Shown here: piece by piece, positions 12,401 through 22,957 of the stretch
How positions within the stretch are numbered: position 1 is the first letter of the stretch
Layout of the letters: every line of letters begins with the position of its first letter
Assembly: GCF_963583255.1 (NCBI RefSeq)
Contig: NC_084814.1
Location: 19,817,164 to 19,881,163, forward strand
Reading direction: 5' to 3'
DNA: 64,000 nt
DNA from: Pyrus communis
Lineage: Eukaryota; Streptophyta; Magnoliopsida; Rosales; Rosaceae
Translations under genes and position numbers: made by a program
The notes under the pieces: model-generated
Told to the model about the DNA's origin: nothing
Seen by the model: the letters and a program-made list of their open reading frames with translations, nothing else
The model's database searches: none

Positions 12401-14066
12401 ACAGTGCATTCTCTCTGGTCCCGAGTGGGATTCCATCTCTTCCATATGTCTTCTTCCATTCATTGATGATTCTGAAAATCATTATGGAAAAAAAATTCAT
12501 GAATTTAAGAACGAACTGAAGATCTTGGGGGTGGTTGTGGAATTCAAGGACGGAGTCAAGTTTGTGGAATCTTGTCTGTATCTTCCTCAGGATCCGACCT
12601 GCATTTCTCGGGAAAATGCATTAGCATTGCTTGAATGTATACAGATCTTATTGCAGGAGAAAGCCTACTCCCTTCCGGAGGCTTTCAGGGGAAAACTTTC
12701 TCAAGCATGGTTGAAGACTCATGCTGGTTACCGGTCTCCTAACCAGTGCTTGTTGTTTGATTCGGAAACGCATTTAAAGCAGACTGATGGGCCTTTCATC
12801 GATGAAGAATTTTATGGTTCTAAAATTACAACCTACAGAAAGGAGCTCGCTGCAATTGGAGTGATTGTCGATGTGAAAAAGGGATGTGCCTTGATTGCTA
12901 GGCACCTTGATTTACAGGATGAGTTTTCGACATTTGTTCGAGTATATAGTTACTTGAGTGAGTCTGAGTGGGTTCCACTGACAGATGGAGAGGCTCCCCG
13001 AAGGATCTGGGTTCCGAAAGAAAATAAAAATGGTGAGTGGGTTAGTGCAGATGAATGTGTTATGCATGACAAGGATGGTCTGTTTGGTTCGCAGTTAACT
13101 GTTTTGGAGAAACACTATGATCAAAAGTTGTTTGGTTTCTTCTCTTCTGCTTTTGGAATAAGATGCCGTCCTTCTGTTGATGATTACTTGAATCTCTGGA
13201 AAGTTTGGGAAAGTTCTGAAAGCGAATTGTTGCTTGATCAATGCTGCATGTTCTGGCTTTATGTTTCGAAGCACTGCAATTTAAAAACGGAGAAAAGTCT
13301 CGCTGATGCCGTGGTGAAAGTACCGGTTTATTCTGGCTTAGGCAAAATCTTGTTGTGCAACAAGGAGGACGTTTTCATTGCTGATGACCTTCAGCTGCAG
13401 TGTCTTTTTGAACAGTCTTCACAGTCAATATTTGTTTGGTACCCTCAGCCAAGCTTGGCCTCCTTGCCTCGAACTAAGCTGCTTGAAATGTACAAGAAAA
13501 TTGGTGTTCGCACTATTTCAGAATCTGTGCAGAAGGAAGAAGTTTCTCTTGCAAATGATGCTGAGCTACAAATAATCCCAAGGGAAAGATTGTTCGGAAA
13601 AGCACTGCTGAGGCTGATTCTTGGATTTCTTGCTGGTCCTCCCATTGAAATGGAGGTGGAGAAGAGGCGGAAAGCTGTCCAAGGTCTTGTGGACGTTGCC
13701 GTATTGGAGACACCAGAACCAATCACTGTACGCTATGATCTGACACTATCTTCTGGGGAAGTTTTGAATGTGAGAGGCACACGAAAGATACGGTGGGACA
13801 GGAAGAATTCCAAATGCTTCATCCAGATGGACAAATCTGGCCGGCAGAAGAAGACCGTTGAGTTTGCTACATATTTTGCCGAAGCAATCTCTGAGTGTGT
13901 TCTGTGGGAGTTCATTGAACTTATACCTGCACTTTCGGAGCTGATCAGGTTGGCATTCGTGCTAGAATTCAATGAGGAAGATGTTGATTTCTTGATGAAG
14001 TCGAAGAATTTGCAGATCTTCGTTGAGGATGTCGAGTTTCTGAATTCTGCCTGCCCATCTAACTAG
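3218..14066 (+). CDS. Gene A: intact sacsin/NO VEIN-like GHKL-ATPase protein
   Basis: Three exons, 3218-3373, 3586-3796 and 9319-14066, with GT-AG introns, give 5,115 nt and 1,704 residues. The ATG has context AAAATGGC and is matched in gene C. The N-terminal part is an Hsp90-type GHKL ATPase fold. N-box E49, N53 and D56 lie in ELLQNAEDN across the first splice; a FNNEKGF segment takes the place of the usual D-x-G-x-G; the glycine loop is GYIGEKGIGF around residue 120. A CxxC at 152-155 is kept in all copies. Residues about 790-1310 hold five repeats of about 113 residues (WLKT...GYRSP...LPFID..FYG...ELK.IGVVV). A conserved block at about 1590-1680 ends the protein. Plant relatives are NO VEIN and the AT3G48770-type proteins, large ATP-binding, chaperone-like proteins; the substrate is unknown. 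Intron 2 is swollen to 5.5 kb by a Copia element. No signal peptide or membrane segment is evident. It is the only fully intact copy in the window. Confidence 0.93.
3451..3489. repeat. (AC)n microsatellite in intron 1 of gene A
   Basis: An uninterrupted AC run followed by a short TATATATG stretch, inside the 212-bp first intron. Fragment E has a shorter, broken CA run at the same place (22750-22770), so the repeat predates the duplication. It is a likely length-polymorphic marker. Confidence 0.9.
3808..4732 (-). repeat. 3' LTR of Copia element 1 (interrupted by a MITE)
   Basis: Without the 728-bp insert at 3882-4609 and one copy of its 8-bp target duplication, this LTR would be about 190 bp. 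It matches the right-hand LTR at both edges: AGTTGAATTGA on the left and ACTCGCAACA on the right. Confidence 0.8.
3882..4609. mobile_element. hAT-like non-autonomous TIR element nested in the LTR
   Basis: The segment is flanked by a perfect 8-bp duplication, TTCATTAA (3874-3881 and 4610-4617). Its ends are imperfect inverted repeats of about 23 bp: the left starts GGGTCATTTTAGTTCTCGTC, and the right, read on the other strand, TGGATAAATTAGGTTCTTAT. Eight-base duplications fit the hAT superfamily. No transposase is seen. It holds a poly-A run at 4101-4125 and a few repeats of the phrase GGGTACATATTAAA (about 4260-4325). Confidence 0.72.
4740..8043 (-). pseudogene. Broken Copia pol remnant (protease, integrase, RT, RNase H)
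   Basis: Read on the minus strand from 8043 downward, pieces appear in the normal Copia order. An aspartic protease remnant lies at 7651-8043, where the usual D-S/T-G reads DIG and so has lost a catalytic neighbour residue. A GAG-pre-integrase piece (7344-7604) has WHQRLGHPS and a CETCVMAKSH zinc-type motif. Integrase scraps follow (6850-7140). A reverse transcriptase piece (5440-5802) has ALYGLKQS and an intact YVDD. An RNase H piece (4702-5022) has LHCDDNAAIEIAHN. Each piece is in a different frame with stops between them. It is an old copy and makes no functional polyprotein. Confidence 0.85.
8392..8708 (-). repeat. 5' LTR of Copia element 1 (with nested SINE)
   Basis: Edges are TGTTGAATTGAACA (8392) and CTCGCAACA (8708). 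The primer-site complement sits immediately to the left (8379-8391). The body matches the left LTR except for the inserted SINE at 8547-8678. Confidence 0.8.
8547..8678 (+). mobile_element. SINE fragment (tRNA-derived, Au-like) in the LTR
   Basis: The segment has a pol III B-box-like GGTTCGATTTTCGC (8563-8576), the tail phrase GTAGATAATATCG and a terminal A-run. It is flanked by CTACTATTTACAC (8534-8546) and CTAATATTTACAC (8679-8691), a 13-bp target duplication with one mismatch. The left LTR lacks it. The same tail phrase ends a second copy at 20770-20885. Confidence 0.7.
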
Positions 14067-15446
14067 TTTCTTTTTCAACAATAATAGTCTCTCTAAGCGG
14101 ATGAATTGAACTCTACGTTATGCTGTTTTGGTTGTGTGGTTTTTTATCGTTGGATTCTCATGTTATTCTGAACAACTGTATTTGCTTCTTTTATCATATG
14201 AATTTCTGAACCATGTTTTCTCATCTGTTTTTATTTTTTATTTATTTTTATTTTTTTTATAACCTTCGGCGGTTAACTGAATGGTCAGTTGTATGATCGC
14301 TGATTTATTTTAATAACGTTGTTTTCTCTTTGTATTGTTCAGAAGTTGCTAACTAATTATTAGCAGCTGGTTTTCCACTTAGTCCCTTGGAAACTGATGA
14401 GAAGGGAGGAAAATAAGTTACACAGATTCTCAAGGAAGAAGAAAGACTAAATGAATTAAGTTAATCCATGCATAAATTGAAATTAATCAAATATAATCAA
14501 CTCATGTAGCCAGCCAGCCCTTTGCTTGAGTTACTTCACCAAGTTGTTTAAGAATCTGTCTGCTGAACTCTTTGCTATAAGAATGTTCACTTCCTCGTGG
14601 AACTAAGGCGGAGTCGAACACAGGTGAATATTCATAATCAACTGAGTTACAATACTCTTGAGGTAGAATGCGGTCTTATTCTCAAACCGTTATGGTATAT
14701 GCTACCCTACCCTATTTATTATGAACTTAATGTTATAGAAACGCCAAATAAATTACTAGTTAAAAAATGAATGGTTCTACTTGAGAATCCCTGCAATTAC
14801 CATTTGTGCACTAAAAGAACATAGATCACATACAAATTGAACCCACTTTTATTTTCTTCAACCCCACATTGCTGTGCACTAAAAAAATGAATGGGTCTAC
14901 TTAAGAATCTCTGTAATTACCAAATTGTTGTGCTTTTTTTTTAAATACTGCTTATGCTGTACTTCAAGAATAATTAGTTGTAAAATAAAGCAGATGAGCG
15001 TTTGGTTAATTGTATTTTAAAAGTGTTGTAAGTAAGAAAAGCAATGGTGCGGTTGTGGTGGTGGCAAACGACGTTGATAGTGTAAGGTTAGTGTTTGTAG
15101 TGGTATGTATTACAATAAAATGTGTGTGGAAGGCAAATAATGTCATTTTTTAAATATTAATGAAGGTATTACAACAATTGAAATATGTATTAAAGGCTCA
15201 ACTCTACTTTTTTTATTAAAGTTGCTTTTAAAAGCAACTTACATGTTGCTTTTAAAAACTGTTATCTGGAAGCCATTGCTTTTAAAATAAGCAGTATATT
15301 TTACTTTTACCTAACATTTTTGTATTACTCAACTTTCAAGTGAAGCAGTTTTTGGTGAAAAAAAGTAATATCAAACGGGGCATAAGCCAGACATACTCAA
15401 GTTCTAATACGAGTTCTTCTCAACCAAACCAACCACAAAGATATTT
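14067..15446 (+). other. 3' flank of gene A, duplicated downstream of pseudogene F
   Basis: The 3' UTR-like stretch 14067-14345 is matched by 55182-55450 behind F and, in reverse, by 57640-57796 behind D. Shared phrases include AATAATAGTCTCTCT and GTTGGATTCTCATGTTATTC. From 14730 to 14870 the match with 55455-55590 continues. The part 14346-14730 is absent behind F and holds exon-1 scrap G. The part 14870-15390 (AT-rich, with inverted TGCTTTTAAAA motifs near 15225-15285) is also absent behind F and looks like an added TIR-type element. Confidence 0.6.
14533..14604 (+). pseudogene. Fragment G: scrap of exon 1 of the GHKL-ATPase family
   Basis: These 72 bases match the second half of exon 1 of gene A: CTTCACCAAG..., TCTGCTGAACTCT and GAATGTTCACTTCCTCGTGG are recognisable. 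The match stops just before the exon's end, at GGAACT, where gene A has GGAGCTCCTCCAG and its splice donor. No other part of the gene follows. It is a relic of another family copy directly behind gene A. Confidence 0.7.
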
Positions 15447-16775
15447 GGCAGCAGATAACCAAAAACTCCTTGGTTTGGAAGATTCTTTTCAAAAAGCTCC
15501 CAACGAAGGATCAACTTCAACAACGGGGCATTCCACTGGTTCAAATGTGCCAACTATGTTATAAGAATTCTGAATCTATTGATGACTTAATTTTTAGTTG
15601 TGAATTTGCACAACGTGATTAGTGTTGGCTAGCTACCCAATTTGGCACTACTTTTCCACCTACGGGCTCCGTCTCTGACTTTTGGCTTGCTTTTGTGTCA
15701 AAGCGGTTTTCTCCACAATTTCGCAATGTTTGGCTAGCTTCAGGGTTTTTCTTGCTAATGGCTATTTGGAAGATGCATAACAAAGTGAAGTTTAAAAGTA
15801 AACCCCCTTCCTTCTCACGCCTTTGCCGTTCCACCTCAACCTGGATTAGGCAGGTTGGAGTTCTCACCCCTGGTCATGTACGAGGCATTTTGGATAGGCA
15901 ACTTTTAGTCTCTCTTGGAATCTTGGCTAAATATTGTAAAGCTCATTTTATAGTCCCTATTATTTGGCATCCCCCTCATTTTTCTTGGATCAAAGTGAAT
16001 ATTGATGGCCTTGCTAAAGGTAACCCGGGTTCTGCGGCTTGTGGCGGGGTTTTTCGAGATTCTGCGGGCTATTTTCTTGATGGTTTCTCCCTAAGCTTGG
16101 GGCATCGTACTTCTTTCTATGTGGAGCTCCGTGTTGTCATCCTTGTTGTGGAATTGGCTCACGCACGGGGTTGGCAAAATCTATGGCTTGAAAGTGACTC
16201 TTCTAGCGTGATATCCTGTTTCGCTTCTAGATCCTTCTTTCCTCCTTGGTCACTCTAGACATGCTGGAACAATTGTATTCTTCGATTGCAAAACATGGTT
16301 TTCCGTTGCTCTCATACATTTTGAGAAGGGAATGTTGTTGCTGACAAATTAGCCAATTTAGGGTTTCTTTCATCTTTAATTGTTTGGCATTCTGCTCCTC
16401 CTATAGAGATTCTTCCTCTTCTGAACTCAGATTTCTTGGGTATGCCAGCCTATAGGTTTGTCTCTCATTCTTGATGTGTGATTTCCCCTTTTTACCTAAT
16501 CTTTTTGAATTTTCTTTTTTCGTTTTGCAACTTGTCTTGTAGGTTCTTACCTTTTAAGGTTTATAGACGGGTTTGGATATATGTCCACCCAATTTTCAAA
16601 AGGGATAAGGCGTATGTCCCCCCTATTTGTATCTCATTTTTCTTGTTTTATGAGGGGTAAGGTTTATATTCCCCCTAACTAGGTGTAACTTATTTTTTCC
16701 TATCAATAAATTTACCTCGTCCTGTCGAGGTTTTCATATAAAAAAATAAAAAATAAAATTCGGTAGCAGATAACC
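15447..16775 (+). mobile_element. 5'-truncated LINE (non-LTR retrotransposon) with RNase H
   Basis: The body, 15461-16761, is flanked by a 14-bp target duplication with one mismatch (GGCAGCAGATAACC, 15447-15460; GGTAGCAGATAACC, 16762-16775). It ends with an A-rich tail (about 16740-16759). The empty site survives near 55650. The first 230 bases encode a zf-RVT-like piece. The open frame 15695-16258 encodes an RNase H-like domain: WIKVNIDG, then GGVFRDSAGYFLDGF, then WLESDSSSVISCF, typical of plant L1-type ORF2 C-termini. One in-frame stop near 15622 separates the two pieces. Most of ORF2 and all of ORF1 are missing, so it is dead on arrival. Confidence 0.82.
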
Positions 16776-17300
16776 CAACAAGAAGGAATAAAATTGAAAA
16801 AAAATTAGATTGTTTGGCCCTATGCCACCTAACATTTATTGGCTCTCAGTTACCTAACAGTTCACGCCCAACATGGTTCGACATAGTCATAAATTCTCAT
16901 AATTGAAAATGCTAAGTAGAAAATGTTTTAAAACCATATTTTATAGACTACATGTTGTGACGGTTAATAGTTGAATTATTTCTTTAAATCATCAAGGAAA
17001 GAGGAAGAGTAAGAGTTGATTTATATTTGAGATTGAGACAATAGTAGTTTGTTGATACTGACTGGTTCCAGTTAATGTAAGGATTTGTTTTTTTTTTTTT
17101 TTTTTTTTTTAAATGGGTGATAGTGTTCACTGATCATCCCCATAATCTTATTTATAAATACAAATAAGGGGGACATGAAGGCTCATTGATGGAAAAACAT
17201 AGCAAGTAATAGAGGAATAAAAAATCAATCCCACTTACAAAGAAAACATATGATAAGAATCACCTGAAACAATAGTAACATGAAATCAAGTTACTCATGA
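16776..17300 (+). repeat. Duplicated 3' flank, continued (second copy 55655-56220)
   Basis: After the LINE the match to the flank of pseudogene F resumes: CCAACAAGAAGGAATAAAAT, then a stretch including GTTGATTTATATTTGAGATT, up to ACCTGAAACAATAG (17275). Beyond that the two copies differ. A poly-T run of about 24 lies at 17088-17111. No gene is seen. Confidence 0.7.
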
Positions 17301-18680
17301 TTATTCAAATCCAAAGTTAGGTAAGTGATTATAAATTATCAAGTCATCTAGTGGCCAACACAACGACACCCACTCTTACATTAAAAAAAATAGCCATCTT
17401 AGGTTATTGTCAACATTATCATCCACTATTACATTCATTAAACTCTAAATAAAAGATTATGAAACATTGTACTATTTACATGCACCAATGTTCAGCAAAT
17501 ACATATGGTTTAATGTTCCAAGAAAAAAAGAAGTTCAGGAAAAATCTCAATACCTAAGCTCATTATGATGGTAGCTGCTCAGTATCCAACATGATCTTCT
17601 CCGGATCCTTTTGGTAAGAATCTTAAGAATATGTGAATCGTATTCGTTCATTGTACATCATATGATCGGTTTTTGTTAGGTACTATTTGTGTTTAATTTT
17701 AAATAAAAATATTTAAAATAATTTCTAATAGCACGGTATACGATGAACAAACACGATTAACGAATCCGTAAAATCAACACAAAAAGGATCCGACAAGAAT
17801 CCGGATTCGCTTAGTATAGCATCTCATCAAGGACCTCTTTGAAATCGCCGTGGGAGAATGTGGTAGGGAATTTGGATGACAGCCTGGAACAATATCGTAT
17901 CTCAAAGACCTGATATTCGTAAACACTGTATCAACTTTAAAAAATCCAGCATTAATATATTAAATGGCAACGAAACAGAGTGTCGCATTCAACTTTCACA
18001 ATATATAAAAATAAAAAATTTGGTTCTACAAAAGTCCCAAAATGGAGGCTGCATACAAAAGCCAAAAAACGAAAAATCAGGTCCCCTGAAATTGAAAACA
18101 AAACCAAATTAAACACCCATATGCAGCCGAATGGAACACCCACATGCACGATCCGAGGGCACAAACAAAACCCCCAAAATCAGAAAAGACAAATTTGAAC
18201 AGAAACCCATCTGCAAATCCAAAATTACAGAAAAGAAATTGAAACACCTATATTGAGAAAGCCGTAAAACTTACCAGGAAACGCTAGCCTTTCTAGGTAA
18301 ATTTTTTTTTTCCGGATCCAATTGAAGAACCAAAAAAACTTATACTGTTTCGGTGGTTTTTCCGCAAGAAACTGCCGTTAGCAATTTGTGAGAGGAAGAT
18401 CCCAAGGTCGAAGAGCCAGAGAAAGCGGCGTTTGAGAGTGAAAAAAAAAAAAGGCAAGGGTCAAGAGTGAGAGAAGCAGAGAACTGTGAAAAAGAAAAGT
18501 GGAAACGGGAGGAAAAAGTTGAGATGCGATCGATGCACAGCGATGATCGAAGCGTGGATGAAATGGGGAAAACAAGCTTTTCATCGTAGAAAAGAGGAAA
18601 CAAGGCAAACAAAGAAAAAAAACCAAGGGCATTTCCGCCCTTTCACTGTTCAAGAATAGTGCAAAACAGAGACAGAGGAA
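17301..18680. other. Gene-free stretch with a repeated terminus
   Basis: No recognisable coding region. The end, about 18630-18665 (AAGGGCATTTCC, CACTGTTCAAGAATAGTG), is repeated at 25838-25872 (AAGGGCATTTCC, CACTGTTAATGAACAGTG). Both precede a copy of the promoter block and follow a stretch with a long purine-rich, minus-strand open frame (18340-18612 and 25542-25760). The two could be the same end of a non-autonomous element, or the 5' ends of a duplicated, unrecognised gene on the minus strand. The frames are serine/phenylalanine-rich and look like untranslated sequence. Confidence 0.4.
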
Positions 18681-20393
18681 CCGAGTTTAAGTATATAGAT
18701 AATTTTGTCGAACTTGAAATCTTTTGCAGTAAATGAAGAAAACTACAAGTCTGCATCTAGAGGCCTGGACCATAAGGTAAAGTGAGTCTCTTCCATTATT
18801 GTCCTTTGGAAAAGGAAAAGTTGTGGAAAGGTGTATAGATTCCTCAAAAGACTAAGACTCTGGAGGCTAAGATCATCTCCAACTAAAAAGTCTAAACATA
18901 ATTTCGTTTAAAATTATAGTCTTACGAGAAATTATTTTTAAATAAACAATGTTAGACCATATTCATATATCATCTCCAACTGAAGAGGCTAAATATAACC
19001 CTCTTAGTAATTTATTAGTTTTCAGTTTATATTTTAAATTGATTGGTTAATTTAATTAAACTACTATTAGACATTTTCAAATCTAACTGTTAAATTTGAA
19101 TAAATTATTATAAGTGAGAGTAGGGCCCAAAAAAAGGCTAAGAGAGACGCTACATTCGGCCAACCTAATACCCATTGGCCAAATTTTGGTTTGGTAGACT
19201 TCGTCGAATTATAGCATAACCTTTGATTGGAAGAATTTTTGAACAAATCAAATCATTTTTTAAATTTTGAACCTTTAATTCTTTTCATTGAAGATAGCCT
19301 AAGTTATCGAATCAGAGTCCAAGCTGATGCAATCAGTCTTGCTTTTTCATATAAATCCCACCACTACATGTTTCCTTTCACTCCCTTATATAACAAAATA
19401 AGAAAACATTTTTCAGTAAGGTAAACCACAACTATTTTTCTTGAAGATATTATCTCCCAGCACAATCGCACTAGTGAGCATCTTTTGGTAATAGGAACCC
19501 ATCCCTTTCGTTTCTTTTTGTACCAAAACTCGGTTGTGACTTTTTGTAGCCAAGATGCTCTGTCAAGTCGTTTAAGTCAAACATGGAGATAAAGTCTCTG
19601 TCACACTTGTATTCCCATAGCACAGTTCCACCCATGTAAAATTCATCCACAAAGTAACACCATGGTGGATTTTAAGTGTGAACTCATTTAGATCAGCTGC
19701 AAGTCAATAAAATCCCATGTCAATCAGTTGTTATCTACCTCATCAATAAAACCCCACACTAATTTTCTACTACAACTTAGTGTCAGTTTTTACACATACC
19801 ACCAAATAGACAGTAAACTAAGCAATACACAAAAAGACTCAAATAAAGAAAAAAGGGTTGAACCCACCAATACACGAAAAGACTCAAATATAGAGTTTTT
19901 ACACATACTATCAAATGCTGATTAAGTGACACGTTGTCGCTTTCGCTTTAATATTAATAATGAATAACTTAGCTGTTAGCTCATTATTCATTGAGGAATT
20001 TGAAATCAGTGTCCAGACCGAATGCTCGTTCTGTTGGAACTCTCAATCTAATCTTGAAAGAGGGGAAGGGAGATCGATCTCAATTTTACATACAGAAATC
20101 AACACATATGGAAACACTTTAACAACCACCAAAACCCAATGTACATGTATTTCTTCCAATCTCTCTCCTTTAACGACCACACCCAAAAAAAAAAAAAAAA
20201 CCAACAATAACCACCAAAACCTAATTTACACGCATTTCCACAATTCTCTCCAAATACTACCATAAATTACTATTTGCTCGACGAAAGTTTGCCCAACAAA
20301 CAAAATTTGGGCGGGCAAAGTAACTTTATCCGACCAAAAAACAAAATTTAGTCAAGCAAACATGGTCAACATTTTGGTTCTTTTAGATACTTT
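18681..20393 (+). repeat. Copy 2 of the promoter block, rearranged
   Basis: Part 18700-19400 matches 1090-1400 upstream of gene A, with an AT-rich insert at about 18872-19300 that has inverted ends (ATCTCCAACT, twice). Part 19735-20290 matches 541-790. The order of the two parts is reversed relative to copy 1, so the break between them joins the tail of one copy to the head of another. No family gene follows on the plus strand. Confidence 0.6.
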
Positions 20394-20598
20394 AGGCCAT
20401 CTCTAACCCTTGGACTAAAACCTAAATTTTTTAACTCAGAAAATTTAGGTATTAATCCAGAAAATATTTTTTTTGCTCCAATGGTTTTGGGTTAAAATTT
20501 TAGTCCGAGATTATTAAATAATGATTTTAGGCTCAATTGTTTTTTTCCAATAACTTTTTTCAAAATAAAAATTATTTAAATTATCATAATTTATTTTT

Positions 20599-20719
20599 GG
20601 GAATTATTATTAGCACTCCAAAAATCTCATTCTACACTCCTCACAAGTGTATTTTTCTTTCTAATTATAGAAAGTTTGGAGTACCAAATGAGATTTTTGG
20701 AGTGCTAATAACAATTCCC
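20599..20719. mobile_element. Palindromic MITE (121 bp) with 9-bp target duplication
   Basis: Ends GGGAATTATTATTAGCACTC and GAGTGCTAATAACAATTCCC are inverted repeats, and the pairing continues inward through ATCTCATT / AATGAGAT. A perfect 9-bp direct repeat, TTTATTTTT, lies on both sides (20590-20598, 20720-20728). The size of the duplication fits Mutator-like elements, but the flank is low in complexity. Confidence 0.7.
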
Positions 20720-20769
20720 TTTATTTTTATGACATTCACTAAATCAACCCCATGAAACAATTTATAGAG

Positions 20770-20885
20770 TTTTTTTGGTGAGGCAGAAGTCATAGGTTTT
20801 ATTCTCGTCAAAAGCATTGTGAAACTTAGTTCGCCCTCACCCCATGGTGTAGATAATATCGTTTGATAAAAAATAAAAAAACCTT
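20770..20885 (+). mobile_element. SINE fragment (same family as at 8547)
   Basis: It has a degenerate B-box region (ATAGGTTTTATTCTCGTC), TTGTGAAAC, CCCATGGTGTAGATAATATC and an A-rich tail. The last phrase is shared with the copy at 8547-8678. Target duplications were not found with confidence. Confidence 0.55.
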
Positions 20886-21119
20886 AATTTGGGTGGGGCA
20901 ACCTTTTAACCCTAGCCTAAATTCTGGGTTAAATTTGCTCAAATTTTAGGTTTTAACCCAAAACTTATTTTAGACCAACCATTAGAGAATGATTGAGTCA
21001 GTTTAAAAATCTAAATTTCAAGTTTTAAACCATGGATTGGTGATAATCATAGGCAATGAAATATTTTGACGGCAAAAGTAAAGTTCGTCTGGCAAAGCTT
21101 TTGCCGAAGGAAAAAAATT

Positions 21120-22957
21120 GGCATAAACTCATAATAAAAAGGACTTGCATGCAGAATATATAGAAGCATTTCATATATATACTGCAAACGTACATGTGAC
21201 GTCTAGATTTTGTGTAGGGCATTCTTTGTCAAAAATTGTAAATGGTACTACACATGATCTAGTTAGATTTAAGGTACAATGTCATTATGGCATCAATGCT
21301 GCTGGAAATAATCACTCAAGGGTTTGATTTCACATTTTAAAAGTTTGTTCATGCATATGCATTTCATGCTTATAATTCTAGTTCATTTTGTCTAGTAGTT
21401 CTGTCCTGTCGAAATTTCCTACTGCTTTCCAACAAGCTAGGCACTCGCTTTAAGACATCCCACATGGATCAACTGACATTTTTTTTTTTGAGAGTGGATT
21501 TTTCACCCTAGATCTTTCTAGATTGTTTTTGCACTTAACACGTGTCATTTGGTCCCTTTTGTCTAAAACATTTAAGCATTCCATAAAAAGGGGCTCTGGG
21601 ATCCTTTTGGTTTTTGTTTAGGAAGTTCATATTTTTCTGAAGAGTGCGTTTATAGTTTTGAGCTGCCTCTTGTGTTCTTCATTAAAAATCCTAGCCACAA
21701 AACCACATTAATGCATTAAACTCTCAATCATTTCATAATAGGGTTGCATTGTCTTTATGGTTTTTTTGGTCAGGTTCTTCAAGTTTCAAATCTATTTAGT
21801 CACCCATTTTTCGGATTCACGTTAGTTTCTTCCCTAAACTATTTGACTGGAGAAACTGACTAGTCGATTGAATCCATATTTCATGTTAACTTCATCATAA
21901 CATCATTTGCATTGGTTGTGTTGGTCTCGGTGGCACAAGGTGAATAGCCCAGGGAAAGGAGCTGCCATCTTTGGGAAGACTGAAGACGTCTCCATATTGT
22001 GCGAAGTAAATTTGCATAAAGGTAAAGTTGCTCTGTAGATTAGATCTAGGAATTAAGCTTGTGGTGGTACTTTGTAAGAAGCTTATCTACACTAGTGAAT
22101 TGGACTCAGTGGAGAGTCCTTGGTTTTTTAACACAGATGTGATTTTTTCCGGCCAAAAACTCCATGTGTTATTTATTATTTTTCTTGTTCACATATTTTA
22201 TTCTTTGCATGTGATATATGACCTCCGTGATTTGCAAATAGATATGTCTATGCAACTAAGTTTATAAGAGTTAGAATGTATACTGAATTGGAGATTAGTT
22301 AACTAGGAACACTTCAATAAACAAGTTTTAATTGATTAATTCTGCTGTTGGCAAACTAACAAATTTGATCTGAGTTGACTCATGTTGCTGACTATTCAAT
22401 CAAGTATATTTAGATTTTTAATTACAGATTATTCCTCCTGGTACTAATTTTCAGTACATTTCTCCCCAATGTAGCCGCGCTTCCTGTTGCCTTTCTTGGT
22501 GGAACATCCAACACTGCAAATGGACTCGATGTTGTTTGGTGAAAACCCTTTCTCATTGTTGAAAACAAATTAAGTTAGCAGGAGCCCCCCCGGCTGTAAT
22601 ATCCCGGGACGACAAACTCAAGTGATGGATCAACCTCTTCTGGGTACTCATTATCTTCTGCATTCTGCAACATAACCAGTATACTATCAACCATTGATTC
22701 ATATATTCAAATAGTTAGTCTAAGGTAATACATAAACACACTAAAACGCACAAGCGCGCACACACACACATATTAAAAAAAAGGAATTCAAACCTGGATG
22801 AGTTCCATGAGGAAGTGAACATCCTTAGCGTAGAGTTTAGCAGAGAGATTCTGCCTGGTGAAGATCCTCAGTCGAAGGGTTGGCCTCTTTCCTTCCAATG
22901 TAGAACTTTGTCTTCCTTATCTCTTCTACGTGCGCTTTTCGGAACAGCCAATGACGT
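21120..22957 (-). pseudogene. Fragment E: 5' part of a GHKL-ATPase family gene, disrupted
   Basis: Read on the minus strand: exon 1 at 22957-22796, intron 1 at 22795-22669, exon 2 at 22668-22459, then the start of intron 2 at 21194-21120, which matches intron 2 of gene D. The start codon region reads ATTGGC where ATGGCG is expected. Exon 2 has small deletions (near 22608, CCGGGACGACAAACTC lacks five bases present in D) and an extra base in a C-run. A 1,259-bp insertion (21195-22453) separates exon 2 from its intron at the splice donor. Exon 3 is absent. Exon 1 is closest to gene C's in the stretch AACCCTT.GACTGA. It has been dead for some time. Confidence 0.85.
21195..22453. mobile_element. 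Solo LTR (1,259 bp) inside fragment E
   Basis: The segment starts TGTGACGTCT and ends ATTTTCA, the TG...CA pattern of LTRs. It is flanked by a perfect 5-bp duplication, GTACA (21190-21194, 22454-22458). The two outer sides join to restore the exon 2/intron 2 junction seen in gene D. No coding domain lies inside, and no second LTR is present, so it is best read as a solo LTR left by recombination. The inner phrases (near 22100) resemble large Copia LTRs; this is weak. Confidence 0.75.

Larger units (their letters stand above)
20394..20996. mobile_element. TIR element with a nested palindromic MITE and a SINE
   Basis: The outer ends are imperfect inverted repeats: GGCCATCTCTAACCCTTGGA at the left, and ACCAACCATTAGAGAATGA at the right. 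Inside are a MITE (20599-20719) and a SINE-like piece (about 20770-20885). No transposase is present. The outer boundaries are approximate. Confidence 0.5.

Noticed and set aside
9425..13972. Several minus-strand open frames of 60-98 codons inside exon 3 of gene A (also in C and D)
   Set aside because: They are shadows of the strongly coding plus strand, have no family match and are not independent genes.
18340..18653. Two overlapping minus-strand frames of about 90 codons, rich in Ser and Phe
   Set aside because: Purine-rich low-complexity DNA on the plus strand gives such frames by chance; no motif recognised. Kept only as a note in the region entry.
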